Shown here: piece after piece, positions 7,444 through 14,637 of the stretch | Position numbering within the stretch: position 1 is the first letter of the stretch | Layout of the letters: the number at the start of each line of letters is the position of its first letter | DNA from: a virus | Reading direction: 5' to 3' (one strand) | DNA length: 45,265 bases | IMG/VR virus record: IMGVR_UViG_3300031521_000118 | Coordinates: 1 to 45,265 of that record | Translations under genes and position numbers: made by a program | The notes under the pieces: generated by a model | What the model was told of the DNA's origin: nothing | What the model saw: only the letters and a program-made list of their open reading frames with translations | The model's database searches: none

Positions 7444-7805
7444 AAATTGTATTTTTTAGATATTTTTATTGCTGATAATGTATCTTCTGCATCACTTAAA
7501 GAATCATACAATTTAAAAATATATAAATCATCTAAAATAATGTGAACATTATCTAATATATTATACTCACATCTTTTTTCATCATATTCATATTTATAAA
7601 CATTTAATCTATATTGATCTTGCGTTCTATCTGAATCATTTACAATACTATACACTTGAATTATTTTACAAATAAATGGTGTCGTATCTATTCTAATTTG
7701 CACAACTATAAATTTATCTTTAATAGATGAATAATATCTATGCTTAATAGTCAATTCATCAGTTTCTTCAATATCAAAATCTTTATATTTTTTAAGTTTT
7801 TTCAC
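7440..7805 (-). CDS. TAG A protein with GTG start
   Basis: The start codon is GTG at 7803-7805, overlapping the upstream TGA as GTGA in place of the usual ATGA. 121 residues beginning [M]KKLKKYKDF, with strands IVVQIRIDTTPFICKIIQVY, and ending KISKKYNL. No barrel motif. The weaker start would lower its yield relative to its neighbours. Function unknown. Confidence 0.8.
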   Translation of the reverse strand: MKKLKKYKDFDIEETDELTIKHRYYSSIKDKFIVVQIRIDTTPFICKIIQVYSIVNDSDRTQDQYRLNVYKYEYDEKRCEYNILDNVHIILDDLYIFKLYDSLSDAEDTLSAIKISKKYNL

Positions 7806-8143
7806 AAATTATATTTTTTAATATTATTTAAATATTCTATTCTTTCTCTCTCTTTTTCTCTCAATATTTCAAATTGTAAGTATTGTTCAGATTTTAACTT
7901 TTCAAAATTTTTAATTTCTGTTTTTGTTGCTTTTCTTAATATGTTAAAATCATATGCATAATTATTTTTAATATCACCATAATCAATAATATAGTCATCA
8001 TCACGATATGGTTCTAAAATTTCACCAATTGACTCAACTACAGTTGTATTAGCACAAGATATACTATTAAAGTTTCTAAACCAAACAATATCACCAATTT
8101 TAAATGTTTTTCTTCTATATTCGAAAGTTTTAATATATTTCAT
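7802..8143 (-). CDS. TAG A SH3-like protein with charged helix
   Basis: 113 residues: MKYIKTFEYRRKTFKIGDIV, then a 'VESIGEILEPYRDDDYIIDYG' segment like that of 9771-10043, then ATKTEIKNFEKLKSEQ and a long charged helix with EILREKERERIEYLN before NIKKYNL. The extra helix is not seen in its neighbours. Confidence 0.86.
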   Translation of the reverse strand: MKYIKTFEYRRKTFKIGDIVWFRNFNSISCANTTVVESIGEILEPYRDDDYIIDYGDIKNNYAYDFNILRKATKTEIKNFEKLKSEQYLQFEILREKERERIEYLNNIKKYNL

Positions 8144-8385
8144 AGGTTATATTTATTTACATCTTGATCTAAAAGATATTGTTCCGTTTCTTCTGGTGTC
8201 GCTAATCTCAAATTAAGACAAGATACGACTAACGCTCTATCTTTTGTTTTAATATAACATAGTGGTTCGTCATCTACATATCCATCAAATTTGAAAAATT
8301 CAGCAAACACTTGGTCATAATATTTAACTACATCACCAGGTTTAAAATTATATTGAGTGTTTTCGAATCTTTTAAGATATTTCAT
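8140..8385 (-). CDS. TAG A SH3-like small protein
   Basis: 81 residues: MKYLKRFENTQYNFKPGDVV, barrel motif at 16-21, CYIKTKDRALVVSCLNL strands, LATPEETEQYLLDQDVNKYNL end. ATGA coupling downstream; 8387 TAA of the next upstream gene is just 2 bases away. Function unknown. Confidence 0.87.
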   Translation of the reverse strand: MKYLKRFENTQYNFKPGDVVKYYDQVFAEFFKFDGYVDDEPLCYIKTKDRALVVSCLNLRLATPEETEQYLLDQDVNKYNL

Positions 8386-8386
8386 A

Positions 8387-8704
8387 TTATAAATTATATT
8401 TATGTACAGATTTATACATCTCTGGATTTTTCATAAATTCTAAAAGGTTTTTATATTGTTCACGTGTGAAATGTAAATCATATTGTCTATTCCATGTACC
8501 ATAAAAAAATTGAACATCAAATGAACCACCATGTTGATGATCAATACCATAATCAAAAGAGTTATTAAAAAATTCTATACACTGATTACCAGAAAACTCA
8601 TCTTTATGTAAAATTATAAACTCATCTATCAATTTTAGAATCATATTCTTATATTTTTCTAATTCTAATTCTTTTTTATTATATTCATCAAATGTGACTA
8701 CCAT
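8387..8704 (-). CDS. KYNL-ending protein without N-terminal tag
   Basis: 105 residues, start MVVTFDEYNKKELELEKY. It has a helical N-terminal third, then FFNNSFDYGIDHQHGGSFDVQFF and a C-terminal helix ending SVHKYNL. The loss of MKYIKKFE with retention of KYNL shows that the two tags can separate. Family not recognised. Confidence 0.83.
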   Translation of the reverse strand: MVVTFDEYNKKELELEKYKNMILKLIDEFIILHKDEFSGNQCIEFFNNSFDYGIDHQHGGSFDVQFFYGTWNRQYDLHFTREQYKNLLEFMKNPEMYKSVHKYNL

Positions 8705-8705
8705 T

Positions 8706-9071
8706 TTACATATTATATTTTTTTGCTGTTTTATTTAATAAATAGTGTTCGTATTTTTCTGGATATTCCGCTATAATCTGTTCTTTTTTATGTTTACCTA
8801 AATAACCTAAAAAATCATTCTTTACAGCTGTATCAGGATCCCAATCAGCACCAGCATCTATTAGAGCCATAATAATAGCTAAATTTCCAAAATTAGCTGC
8901 AACTAGTAATGGTGTATATCCTCTATAATCTAGTATATTAACATCAATGCCATTTTCTATCAACTGTTTAACTTTTGTTACATTGTTGTGTTTTATAGAT
9001 TTAAATAATGTATCAGATGTTGCTAATATTGTTCCTGAATTAGCACCTTCAAAACTTTTAATATGTTTCAT
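8706..9071 (-). CDS. TAG A ankyrin-repeat protein, 121 aa
   Basis: MKHIKSFE, then two ankyrin repeats: KQLIENGIDVNILDYRGYTP with LLVAANFGNLAIIMALIDAG and ADWDPDTAVKNDF (about 34-88). Cap YPEKYEHYLLNKTAKKYNM, the only member ending in Met. It starts its own transcript, with a promoter 4 bases upstream. Likely protein-binding. Confidence 0.9.
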   Translation of the reverse strand: MKHIKSFEGANSGTILATSDTLFKSIKHNNVTKVKQLIENGIDVNILDYRGYTPLLVAANFGNLAIIMALIDAGADWDPDTAVKNDFLGYLGKHKKEQIIAEYPEKYEHYLLNKTAKKYNM

Positions 9072-9094
9072 GATATTATATATTAAAAATTAAA
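9072..9094 (-). promoter_or_regulatory. Late-type promoter abutting ATG
   Basis: Minus strand TTTTTAATATATAATATC ends at the ATG of 9071. The TATATAAT core leaves about three bases before the start codon, so the mRNA is probably leaderless or nearly so. Confidence 0.55.
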
Positions 9095-9114
9095 ACTTGA
9101 TTTTACAATCAAGT
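9095..9114 (-). terminator. Terminator hairpin, copy 2
   Basis: ACTTGATT-TTAC-AATCAAGT stem-loop followed on the minus strand by TTTTAATTTTTAA. It differs by one loop base from the copies at 4731 and 44005. Its T-run merges with the promoter of the next gene. Confidence 0.7.
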
Positions 9115-9115
9115 T

Positions 9116-9385
9116 TTACAAATTATATTTATTAGCGGTGTTTTTTAGTTTTTGTTCATTAAACTCTTCTGGCGTGGATAAGACAAATCTATCTTCATAC
9201 CACATATATCCTTCTACTTCAAATTGTCTATCATATGATGTTAATTTCATATTATCAATTTTATAAATATTTCCATTGACAAGAATACTATCACTACAAC
9301 TTGCGTCAACACATTTAACGTAATCTTCAAGTTCTATTTTTGATTTGATATTATTATAATCTTCATATGTTTTTAGCATTCTCAT
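9116..9385 (-). CDS. TAG A-like small protein
   Basis: 89 residues: MRMLKTYEDYNNIKSKIELEDYVKCVDASC, in which LEDYVKC replaces VGDYV, followed by strands ILVNGNIYKIDNM and FEVEGYMWYEDRF. Ends LSTPEEFNEQ-helix and TANKYNL. The stop lies at the edge of the terminator hairpin. Function unknown. Confidence 0.84.
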   Translation of the reverse strand: MRMLKTYEDYNNIKSKIELEDYVKCVDASCSDSILVNGNIYKIDNMKLTSYDRQFEVEGYMWYEDRFVLSTPEEFNEQKLKNTANKYNL

Positions 9386-9394
9386 ATAATTTAA

Positions 9395-9727
9395 TTATTT
9401 CATATTTTCAGTAGTAGTATCATCAGATGGATCTGATTGCTCAGTAGCAGAAGTCTCAGTTTTCTTTTCTTTTTGAATTTGATTTATCACCCAACCAGCA
9501 ATTGCAAATTCTACACCAGCCCATAATAAAATATCAGATGTTACCATTGTTGGTAGATGAATTGTTAAATATGATATCATACCATATTGACCAATAATAA
9601 ATGCGATTGAAGATTCTACTCTTTTTTTAGAGAAAAATGAGGCTCTATTAGTATAAATATTAATTACTTCTGTAATGAATTTTTTAATATTTGTCCATCC
9701 AAAGAAATAAGTTTTAGTTGCTTTCAT
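9395..9727 (-). CDS. Two-segment membrane protein, phage type
   Basis: 110 residues. Amphipathic start MKATKTYFFGWTNIKKF, two hydrophobic segments at about 43-60 (SSIAFIIGQYGMISYLTIHL) and 68-84 (ILLWAGVEFAIAGWVI), then an acidic Thr/Ser/Asp-rich tail. The layout resembles small Bacteroidetes-phage membrane proteins sometimes called holin-like, but nothing proves a lytic role. It does not carry KYNL and has its own promoter at 9747-9760. Confidence 0.75.
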   Translation of the reverse strand: MKATKTYFFGWTNIKKFITEVINIYTNRASFFSKKRVESSIAFIIGQYGMISYLTIHLPTMVTSDILLWAGVEFAIAGWVINQIQKEKKTETSATEQSDPSDDTTTENMK

Positions 9728-9746
9728 AATTTTAAAATTATTTTAC

Positions 9747-9760
9747 TGTATATATTAAAA
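9747..9760 (-). promoter_or_regulatory. Late-type promoter
   Basis: Minus strand TTTTAATATATACA, 20 bases before the ATG at 9727. It resembles the TTAATATATACAA element upstream of 39960. Confidence 0.5.
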
Positions 9761-9770
9761 TTTAAAATAA

Positions 9771-10043
9771 TTATAAATTGTATTTTTTTGCATTTTTTAA
9801 TAATATATATTCTTCTATTTCTTCTTTTGAAGCTTTTTCAAGTTCACCTGATCTAAATAGATATATATTATTATCTATACACAATATGTTATATCCATAC
9901 AATTTGATTTTATTTAAATCATCATAACATGGCTCTACAATTTCTCCAAATTCACCATCAAATATGTCTGCAGTCATAAATTTGGCTATTTCTCCAACTT
10001 CAAATTTAGATTCTAAATTTTCAAATTCTTTTATATGTTTCAT
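9771..10043 (-). CDS. TAG A SH3-like small protein
   Basis: 90 residues: MKHIKEFENLESKFEVGEIA, with VGEIA in place of GDYV, then DGEFGEIVEPCYDDLNKIKL and KASKEEIEEYILLKNAKKYNL. The FGEIVEP-DD loop is shared with 7802-8143. Last gene of its transcript, with KYNL kept. Confidence 0.86.
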   Translation of the reverse strand: MKHIKEFENLESKFEVGEIAKFMTADIFDGEFGEIVEPCYDDLNKIKLYGYNILCIDNNIYLFRSGELEKASKEEIEEYILLKNAKKYNL

Positions 10044-10297
10044 AAATTGTATTTTTCTGCGTCTAATTTTGCGTCAAGATCTTCAATTTCATTTTGAGTC
10101 ATTCTTCTCAAAATATCACCTTTTTCACACCAGGTGTAACCATAGGTATTTAACAATTGATATGGTAATGATGTAAAATCTATATATGTTATTTTTCCAA
10201 AATCTTGAAACATGTTAAATTTACCACTATTAAATAATACATAATCTCCAACTTTAAAATCAGAATCTCTACTTTCAAATTCTTTTATGTATTTCAT
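10040..10297 (-). CDS. TAG A SH3-like small protein
   Basis: 85 residues: MKYIKEFESRDSDFKVGDYV, LFNSGKFNMFQDFGKITYID, YGYTWCEKGDILRRMTQNEIE helix and LDAEKYNL. Motif at 16-20. ATGA overlaps on both sides. Function unknown. Confidence 0.87.
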   Translation of the reverse strand: MKYIKEFESRDSDFKVGDYVLFNSGKFNMFQDFGKITYIDFTSLPYQLLNTYGYTWCEKGDILRRMTQNEIEDLDAKLDAEKYNL

Positions 10298-10587
10298 AAA
10301 TTGTATTTTTTTACATCTTGTTCTAATTCATATTGCTTGAGTTCTTCTGGTGTTGCTCTGGTTAATTCATGATTAGATAAATATACAATATGATTACCAC
10401 TATTATCAGTAAAATCACGAAGTAGTTTAATAGCATAAGTATTAGCAGAATGATAACCTTTTTCAATATCTATCACTTTACCCATTTGACCATCAAATGA
10501 GTAAATTGCTGGAACTCTACATGTCACTTTGATGATATCACCTACCATCAAATCAAAAGCATCCTCAAAACATTTTAAATGTTTCAT
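10294..10587 (-). CDS. TAG A SH3-like small protein
   Basis: 97 residues: MKHLKCFEDAFDLMVGDIIK, then FDGQMGKVIDIEKGYHSANT, strands, RATPEELKQYELEQDVKKYNL. Compact single barrel plus linker helix. Function unknown. Confidence 0.87.
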   Translation of the reverse strand: MKHLKCFEDAFDLMVGDIIKVTCRVPAIYSFDGQMGKVIDIEKGYHSANTYAIKLLRDFTDNSGNHIVYLSNHELTRATPEELKQYELEQDVKKYNL

Positions 10588-10588
10588 A

Positions 10589-10918
10589 CTATATGTTGTA
10601 TTTTTTTGCAGCTAAAATAGCTTCTAAATCTTCAATATTTTTTGAATGATACACAATGTCACGCATACTCTCTCTTCTGCATTTATATTCAGTATTTTGT
10701 TCAAAGTGAAAATATGTAAGTAATGATATTGGTACATTCCGATATTCTATAATATATTTATATGGACATACTAATGTACCATCTGTTACATCACCAATAT
10801 ATTTACCAATGTTGTTCTCTAAAAAATCATCCAGATCAGGTATTGATTCAGAACATATTACATATTCACCGATTTCAATAACATCTGAATAATTAGAATA
10901 TTCTTTAATATATTTCAT
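10589..10918 (-). CDS. TAG A SH3-like protein ending in TAG codon
   Basis: 109 residues: MKYIKEYSNYSDVIEIGEYV, LDDFLENNIGKYIGDV, IPISLLTY-type segment, SKNIEDLEAILAAKKYNI. The stop is TAG (10589-10591), one of only three TAG ends seen in the window. Because KYNI is where other members stop, this TAG must act as a real stop at least part of the time. Readthrough would add only seven residues. Confidence 0.86.
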   Translation of the reverse strand: MKYIKEYSNYSDVIEIGEYVICSESIPDLDDFLENNIGKYIGDVTDGTLVCPYKYIIEYRNVPISLLTYFHFEQNTEYKCRRESMRDIVYHSKNIEDLEAILAAKKYNI

Positions 10919-11292
10919 AAATTGTATTTTTCAGCTTCTTTTTTTATAAGATATTCTTGATATTTTTCTGGAAAAACAGTTTTAATTCTTCGTCTATCCT
11001 CAATAGATAAATATTTAATAAAGTCGTTTCCATTTGAACTTTTTTTATTCCAATTAGCATTTTTGTTAATAAGATAAAACATAATTTTATATCTCTGTCG
11101 AAATGCAGATACCATCAATACAGTCTCACCATCATCATCTATATAATCTATGTTCGCATTTTGATTATCTATCAAATCTTTCATATTTTCTAAACACTCA
11201 TCTTCGACCAAATCATATCTAAATACTTGATAAACCAAATCCTTGTTAATTTCATCCTGTGTAATAGTTTCAAATCTTTTTAAGTGTTTCAT
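10915..11292 (-). CDS. TAG A ankyrin-repeat protein, 125 aa
   Basis: MKHLKRFE, helix with LVYQVFRYDLVEDECLENMK, then ankyrin turns MKDLIDNQNANIDYIDDDGE, TVLMVSAFRQRYKIMFYLIN and KNANWNKKSSNGNDFIKYL. The cap is FPEKYQEYLIKKEAEKYNL. Predicted binding scaffold; the start overlaps the upstream TAA by one base. Confidence 0.88.
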   Translation of the reverse strand: MKHLKRFETITQDEINKDLVYQVFRYDLVEDECLENMKDLIDNQNANIDYIDDDGETVLMVSAFRQRYKIMFYLINKNANWNKKSSNGNDFIKYLSIEDRRRIKTVFPEKYQEYLIKKEAEKYNL

Positions 11293-11642
11293 TATAAATT
11301 ATATTTTTTCATATCTCTTTTTATAATAAATTTTTCAGATTCTTCTGGTGTTGCTAATCTCAATTCATCTATTTCAACGATTATATAATATTCATCACTA
11401 TTGAAATCGTGAATAAAAAACATCGTATCTATTTTACGTCTAGGTACATTATAAAATAAAAGCATACATCTTTTGCCACTATTTGTAATACTCTTTATTT
11501 CACTTATATTATTTTTTAAATACTCAGCAAATTTAATGAAATTCGGATCTTTTGCATTAATAGCCTCTTTCAAATTGACAAAAACATAATCACCAACTTT
11601 AAATTGAGAATCATTTTCAAATATTTTAAAACTTGTTATCAT
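11292..11642 (-). CDS. KYNL-ending SH3-like protein (MITSF start)
   Basis: 116 residues: MITSFKIFENDSQFKVGDYV, then FAEYLKNNISEIKSITNSGK, CMLLFYNVPRRKID, and LATPEESEKFIIKRDMKKYNL. It belongs to the subtype with a 'NVP/NIP' turn in the middle. Function unknown. Confidence 0.86.
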   Translation of the reverse strand: MITSFKIFENDSQFKVGDYVFVNLKEAINAKDPNFIKFAEYLKNNISEIKSITNSGKRCMLLFYNVPRRKIDTMFFIHDFNSDEYYIIVEIDELRLATPEESEKFIIKRDMKKYNL

Positions 11643-11959
11643 AAGTTATACATATATGCTATTTTTTGTATAGTAACATCTTCTCTATTTTTACCGTATG
11701 CTATAATTTTATCTACATTAAGAACAATTGAGCTGTCACTAAAATAAATTAATATATTTTCTGGAATATTAGAATATTCTATTCTAACACCTTTTCTACT
11801 CAAAACATCTGTATATCCTATAACTCTACCAGCATATCTATTTAGAAATTCTTCCAAATTTTTAAGTTCAGGACGACTTATTAAACTAACATAAACTTGA
11901 GCATAATCACCGATTTCTGGTAGATTTTTAGTTAATTCAAATGTTTTTAAATATTTCAT
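11639..11959 (-). CDS. TAG A SH3-like protein, NIP subtype
   Basis: 106 residues: MKYLKTFELTKNLPEIGDYA, LEEFLNRYAGRVIGYTDV, VRIEYSNIPENILIYFSD, ending IAYMYNL, where KYNL has become MYNL. Very similar start to 13602-13928 (MKYLKTFELNKNLPE), so these two are close paralogues about 2 kb apart, separated by the methyltransferase and the endonuclease gene. Confidence 0.86.
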   Translation of the reverse strand: MKYLKTFELTKNLPEIGDYAQVYVSLISRPELKNLEEFLNRYAGRVIGYTDVLSRKGVRIEYSNIPENILIYFSDSSIVLNVDKIIAYGKNREDVTIQKIAYMYNL

Positions 11960-12498
11960 AGTATACTTTTAAATATTTTACAATGCGTTCTATTAATAAT
12001 TGTATCATCTATTAACTCAAAATATTTATCAACTATTGGATATTTACTTGGAGATATTAATATAAAATATTCACAGCTAAGAGATAAGTTATATATTAAT
12101 TGATCAAAATAAGATTTAGGACATAAATGTAACGCATACGAACACACTATTGTTTGTTTGCTCATATTTAATCCATTGATAGCAATATCTTCAAATGAAA
12201 AGTTGAAACATTTTTTTCCAGTGTTTTTTTCATAAATATCAAACAAATATGGATCAATACCAATAGAATCGGTAATACCATTTTTAAATAAATATGATGT
12301 AATTTCCCCAGTACCAGCAGCCAAATCTATAACACTTGTCATTTCAATTTTACTTAAAACCCAATTTAATGCAAGATGAACATTTTTAATATGTGGATTT
12401 ATATATGATGTTTTATTTATTTTATAAAAATTTTTAACACCAATTTTAGCATACTCATCTCTAATACCATACTCATATATAGGTTTAATATGTTTCAT
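11956..12498 (-). CDS. SAM-dependent methyltransferase, class I type
   Basis: 180 residues. SAM-binding motif I VIDLAAGTGEITSYLF at about 56-71, followed by acidic GIDPY (about 78-82) at the end of strand 2, and IVCSYALHLCPKS (about 116-128) as motif IV region. These mark a Rossmann-fold methyltransferase; the substrate cannot be told. It begins MKHIKPIYEYG, a loose TAG A start, but ends FKSIL without KYNL. The ATG is preceded by a late-type promoter. Confidence 0.8.
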   Translation of the reverse strand: MKHIKPIYEYGIRDEYAKIGVKNFYKINKTSYINPHIKNVHLALNWVLSKIEMTSVIDLAAGTGEITSYLFKNGITDSIGIDPYLFDIYEKNTGKKCFNFSFEDIAINGLNMSKQTIVCSYALHLCPKSYFDQLIYNLSLSCEYFILISPSKYPIVDKYFELIDDTIINRTHCKIFKSIL

Positions 12499-12513
12499 AA
12501 AATAAATATTTTT

Positions 12514-12530
12514 ATTATATATAAAAAAAA
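12514..12530 (-). promoter_or_regulatory. Late-type promoter
   Basis: Minus strand TTTTTTTTATATATAAT, 16 bases before the methyltransferase ATG. It faces a divergent element for the plus-strand endonuclease. Confidence 0.5.
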
Positions 12531-12570
12531 TTATTTTATATTTTATTTTATTTAGTTTATGGTAATAAGT

Positions 12571-12590
12571 TTTTTATATATACTTAAAAT
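12571..12590 (+). promoter_or_regulatory. Late-type promoter for endonuclease gene
   Basis: TTTTTATATATACTTAAAAT, ten bases before the ATG at 12601. The same word occurs at 44031-44050 and, in part, at 7155-7185. Its presence argues for the 12601 start, not the in-frame ATG at 12559, which would put the promoter inside the gene. Confidence 0.6.
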
Positions 12591-12600
12591 AAAAATAAAT

Positions 12601-13500
12601 ATGAAAACAAATAATGTTTGGACAAAAGAAAAATGTATTGAAGAAGCATTAAAATATAAAACTAAAAATGAATTTAGAATAAAATGCACACAGGCATATG
12701 GTACATCAATAAGAAACGAATGGATATATGAGGTTTGTGCTCACATGAGAAGAAATAAATCATATGTTTGGTCCAAAGAATTTTGTCAAGATGAAGCATT
12801 AAAATTTAATACTAGAAATGAATTTAATAAAAAATCGCATTATATTTATAGAATGTCATTAAAAAATGAATGGATAGATGATATTTGTTCTCATATGATA
12901 TCTATTGGTGATATATATAGAAGATGTATTTATGTTTATGAGTTTTCTGATAATTCTGCTTATATAGGATTAACCAGTGATTTAGATAGAAGATTTAATG
13001 AACATTTAAGAAAAGGTACAGTTTATAAACATATACAAAAAAACAATAGTTATAACTTTAAAAGATTAACAGAATATGTTGATGTAAATTTATCAAAAAA
13101 ATTAGAAGAAGAATATGTAAATAAATATAAAAATAATGGTTGGAAAATTTTAAATAAATATAAAACAGGAAGTATAGGCGGGCAAAAGTTTTGGACAAAA
13201 AATAGATGTCAAAGTGAAGCAGATAAGTTTATAACTAGAGGGGAATTTAAGAAAAGTTTACCATCTGCATATTTAATATCATTAAAAAATAAATGGTTGG
13301 ATGAAATATGTGTTCATATGATAGAAATAAAAAAGAGAAAGAACTATTGGACAAAAAATATGTGTAAAGAAGAGGCATTAAAATATAAGACACGATCAGA
13401 ATTTTTTAAAAAATGTGTTAGCGCATATTCTAAATCACATAAAAATGGTTGGCTTAATGAAGTTTGTTCTCATATGAATAAAAACAATAATAAAAATTAA
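12601..13500 (+). CDS. GIY-YIG endonuclease flanked by four W-x-C-HM repeats
   Basis: About 299 residues. A GIY-YIG nuclease core lies in the middle (CIYVYEFSDNSAYIGLTSDL, then RRFNEHLRK; about residues 107-190). Two repeats of about 45 residues precede it and two follow. Each repeat reads W[TS]K-x-x-C/R-x-x-EA-x-KF/Y-x-T-R/K-x-EF ... AY/IY ... S-x-KN-x-W[LI]-x-[ED][IV]C-x-HM. Such repeats are likely DNA-contacting. This is a free-standing homing-type endonuclease, probably mobile. It lies on the plus strand between minus-strand genes, with its own promoter. The inferred role is to cut an allele lacking it. Confidence 0.85.
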   Translation: MKTNNVWTKEKCIEEALKYKTKNEFRIKCTQAYGTSIRNEWIYEVCAHMRRNKSYVWSKEFCQDEALKFNTRNEFNKKSHYIYRMSLKNEWIDDICSHMISIGDIYRRCIYVYEFSDNSAYIGLTSDLDRRFNEHLRKGTVYKHIQKNNSYNFKRLTEYVDVNLSKKLEEEYVNKYKNNGWKILNKYKTGSIGGQKFWTKNRCQSEADKFITRGEFKKSLPSAYLISLKNKWLDEICVHMIEIKKRKNYWTKNMCKEEALKYKTRSEFFKKCVSAYSKSHKNGWLNEVCSHMNKNNNKN

Positions 13501-13601
13501 CAACAATATCTATTTTGAGCAATGTGAGTATTATAAACTTGATTATAATTTTATATTTAATATTATTTATGTGTGAATTAGTATAATAAAATTTATATTG
13601 T

Positions 13602-13928
13602 TCATAAGTTGTATTTTTTTGCATCTAAATAAGCTTCCAAATCTGCTTTATTTTTTGAAAACTCTTTAATATTAGAAATTTGAAAAACTATATAATATTC
13701 AAGTTTTCTTCTATAAAATGTTTTATTAAACATGTGTAATAAGTCATTTGGTATATTATCATATCTAACAAGTATTGTAGATTTTTTATTTACAAACCAC
13801 ATAACTTGCCCAATACTATTATTGACATAATTATAATAATCATCATTATAAAAATAACTTTTCATTATAACATAATCATCACTTTCTGGTAAATTCTTAT
13901 TCAATTCAAATGTTTTTAAATATTTCAT
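13602..13928 (-). CDS. TAG A SH3-like protein, NIP subtype
   Basis: 108 residues: MKYLKTFELNKNLPESDDYV, then YNYVNNSIGQVMWFVNKKS, ILVRYDNIPNDLLHMFNK, and ending LDAKKYNL. Last gene of its transcript on this side; about 100 bases without a gene follow towards the endonuclease. Close paralogue of 11639-11959. Confidence 0.87.
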   Translation of the reverse strand: MKYLKTFELNKNLPESDDYVIMKSYFYNDDYYNYVNNSIGQVMWFVNKKSTILVRYDNIPNDLLHMFNKTFYRRKLEYYIVFQISNIKEFSKNKADLEAYLDAKKYNL

Positions 13929-14551
13929 AAATTATATTTATTTACATCTTGCTTTAATTTAATGTCTTTTATATAGGGAACCAGCAATTCTCTATAAAGT
14001 GTAGTTTGACTAAAAGCAATATCACCAGCTTGTCCATTACTGCCTCTTGTTGCGTTATCAATTTCCTCAGTTGTTATACTACCATTAATTAGTGAAGTTA
14101 ATAATCTGTTACCAGTCCATATACCCTTATTTATTAATAAATCATCGCCACCAAATCTAAATATCCATCTATATGCAGTTTCCATTTCATTTTCAACAAT
14201 AGACTTTCTTAAAGTTGCATCGTCTGGTGCATTTTTTATTCTATCTTGATAATTGAAGTTTTCATTTGTAACTTTTTCTTTATCAAACAATTTTGATGTG
14301 TAGTAGTTCATATGGTTTAGTGGACAATCAGTTATATCATCTCTTGTTAATTTGTGACCTAAACGAGTTTCAATACACTTCATGCACAACATCTTTTCAC
14401 CTACACCATACTTGTTCCATAAATCAAATCTTATCATATAATAATCCTTATCATCTTTCCATGTGTCTCTACCACAATCAACACAGATGAAATTTTTTCT
14501 GACACTATCTTCAGAACTTTCATTTAAATTGTCAAATTTTAAGACTTTCAT
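13925..14551 (-). CDS. Zinc-binding phage protein with KYNL end
   Basis: I choose the ATG at 14549-14551 (MKVLKFDNLNES), because a promoter lies between it and the upstream in-frame ATG at 14587. The N-terminal third has two Cys pairs, CVDCGRDTW and MLCMKCIETRLGH, a treble-clef-like zinc site known in hypothetical phage proteins. A helical C-terminal domain (about 95-200) follows, then VNKYNL. The start contains L-N-E at about 9-11, as in the MoxR and VWA proteins. About 208 residues; function unknown. Confidence 0.8.
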   Translation of the reverse strand: MKVLKFDNLNESSEDSVRKNFICVDCGRDTWKDDKDYYMIRFDLWNKYGVGEKMLCMKCIETRLGHKLTRDDITDCPLNHMNYYTSKLFDKEKVTNENFNYQDRIKNAPDDATLRKSIVENEMETAYRWIFRFGGDDLLINKGIWTGNRLLTSLINGSITTEEIDNATRGSNGQAGDIAFSQTTLYRELLVPYIKDIKLKQDVNKYNL

Positions 14552-14555
14552 TATT

Positions 14556-14580
14556 ATATTCTTTTTTGGTATATATAAAA
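14556..14580 (-). promoter_or_regulatory. Late-type promoter fused to terminator
   Basis: Minus strand TTTTTTTATATATACCAAA: the terminator T-run and the promoter T-tract are the same bases. This marks the border between the TAG A array and the 14.6-38 kb block. Confidence 0.6.
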
Positions 14581-14609
14581 AAAGCATTTTAAATTATTTA
14601 AAATGCTTT
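14581..14609 (-). terminator. Strong bidirectional hairpin
   Basis: Thirteen-base-pair stem AAAGCATTTTAAA / TTTAAAATGCTTT with a TTA loop, with T-runs on both strands. It ends the gene at 14638-15048. Confidence 0.8.
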
Positions 14610-14637
14610 TCTCTTGTGATATTTTTATTTAATACTA

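Noticed and set aside
12559-12600. Earlier start for the GIY-YIG gene
   Set aside because: It would place the late-type promoter inside the gene and add a hydrophobic run not seen in relatives of the repeat.
1-14000. Regular junction repeats as a CRISPR or integron array
   Set aside because: The repeats are coding (KYNL stop / MK start), differ in sequence, and are spaced by whole genes of different lengths. No integrase, attC-like palindrome or cas gene is seen.
1-14000. TATAAT within each KYNL/ATG junction as a -10 promoter
   Set aside because: The bases encode Tyr-Asn and change with synonymous codons (TACAAT, TATAAC). The Bacteroidetes sigma factor does not use TATAAT.
14551-14587. Upstream start adding MLFLYIPKKNII to the zinc protein
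   Set aside because: The added bases hold the promoter; the internal ATG gives the L-N-E type start seen in other proteins.
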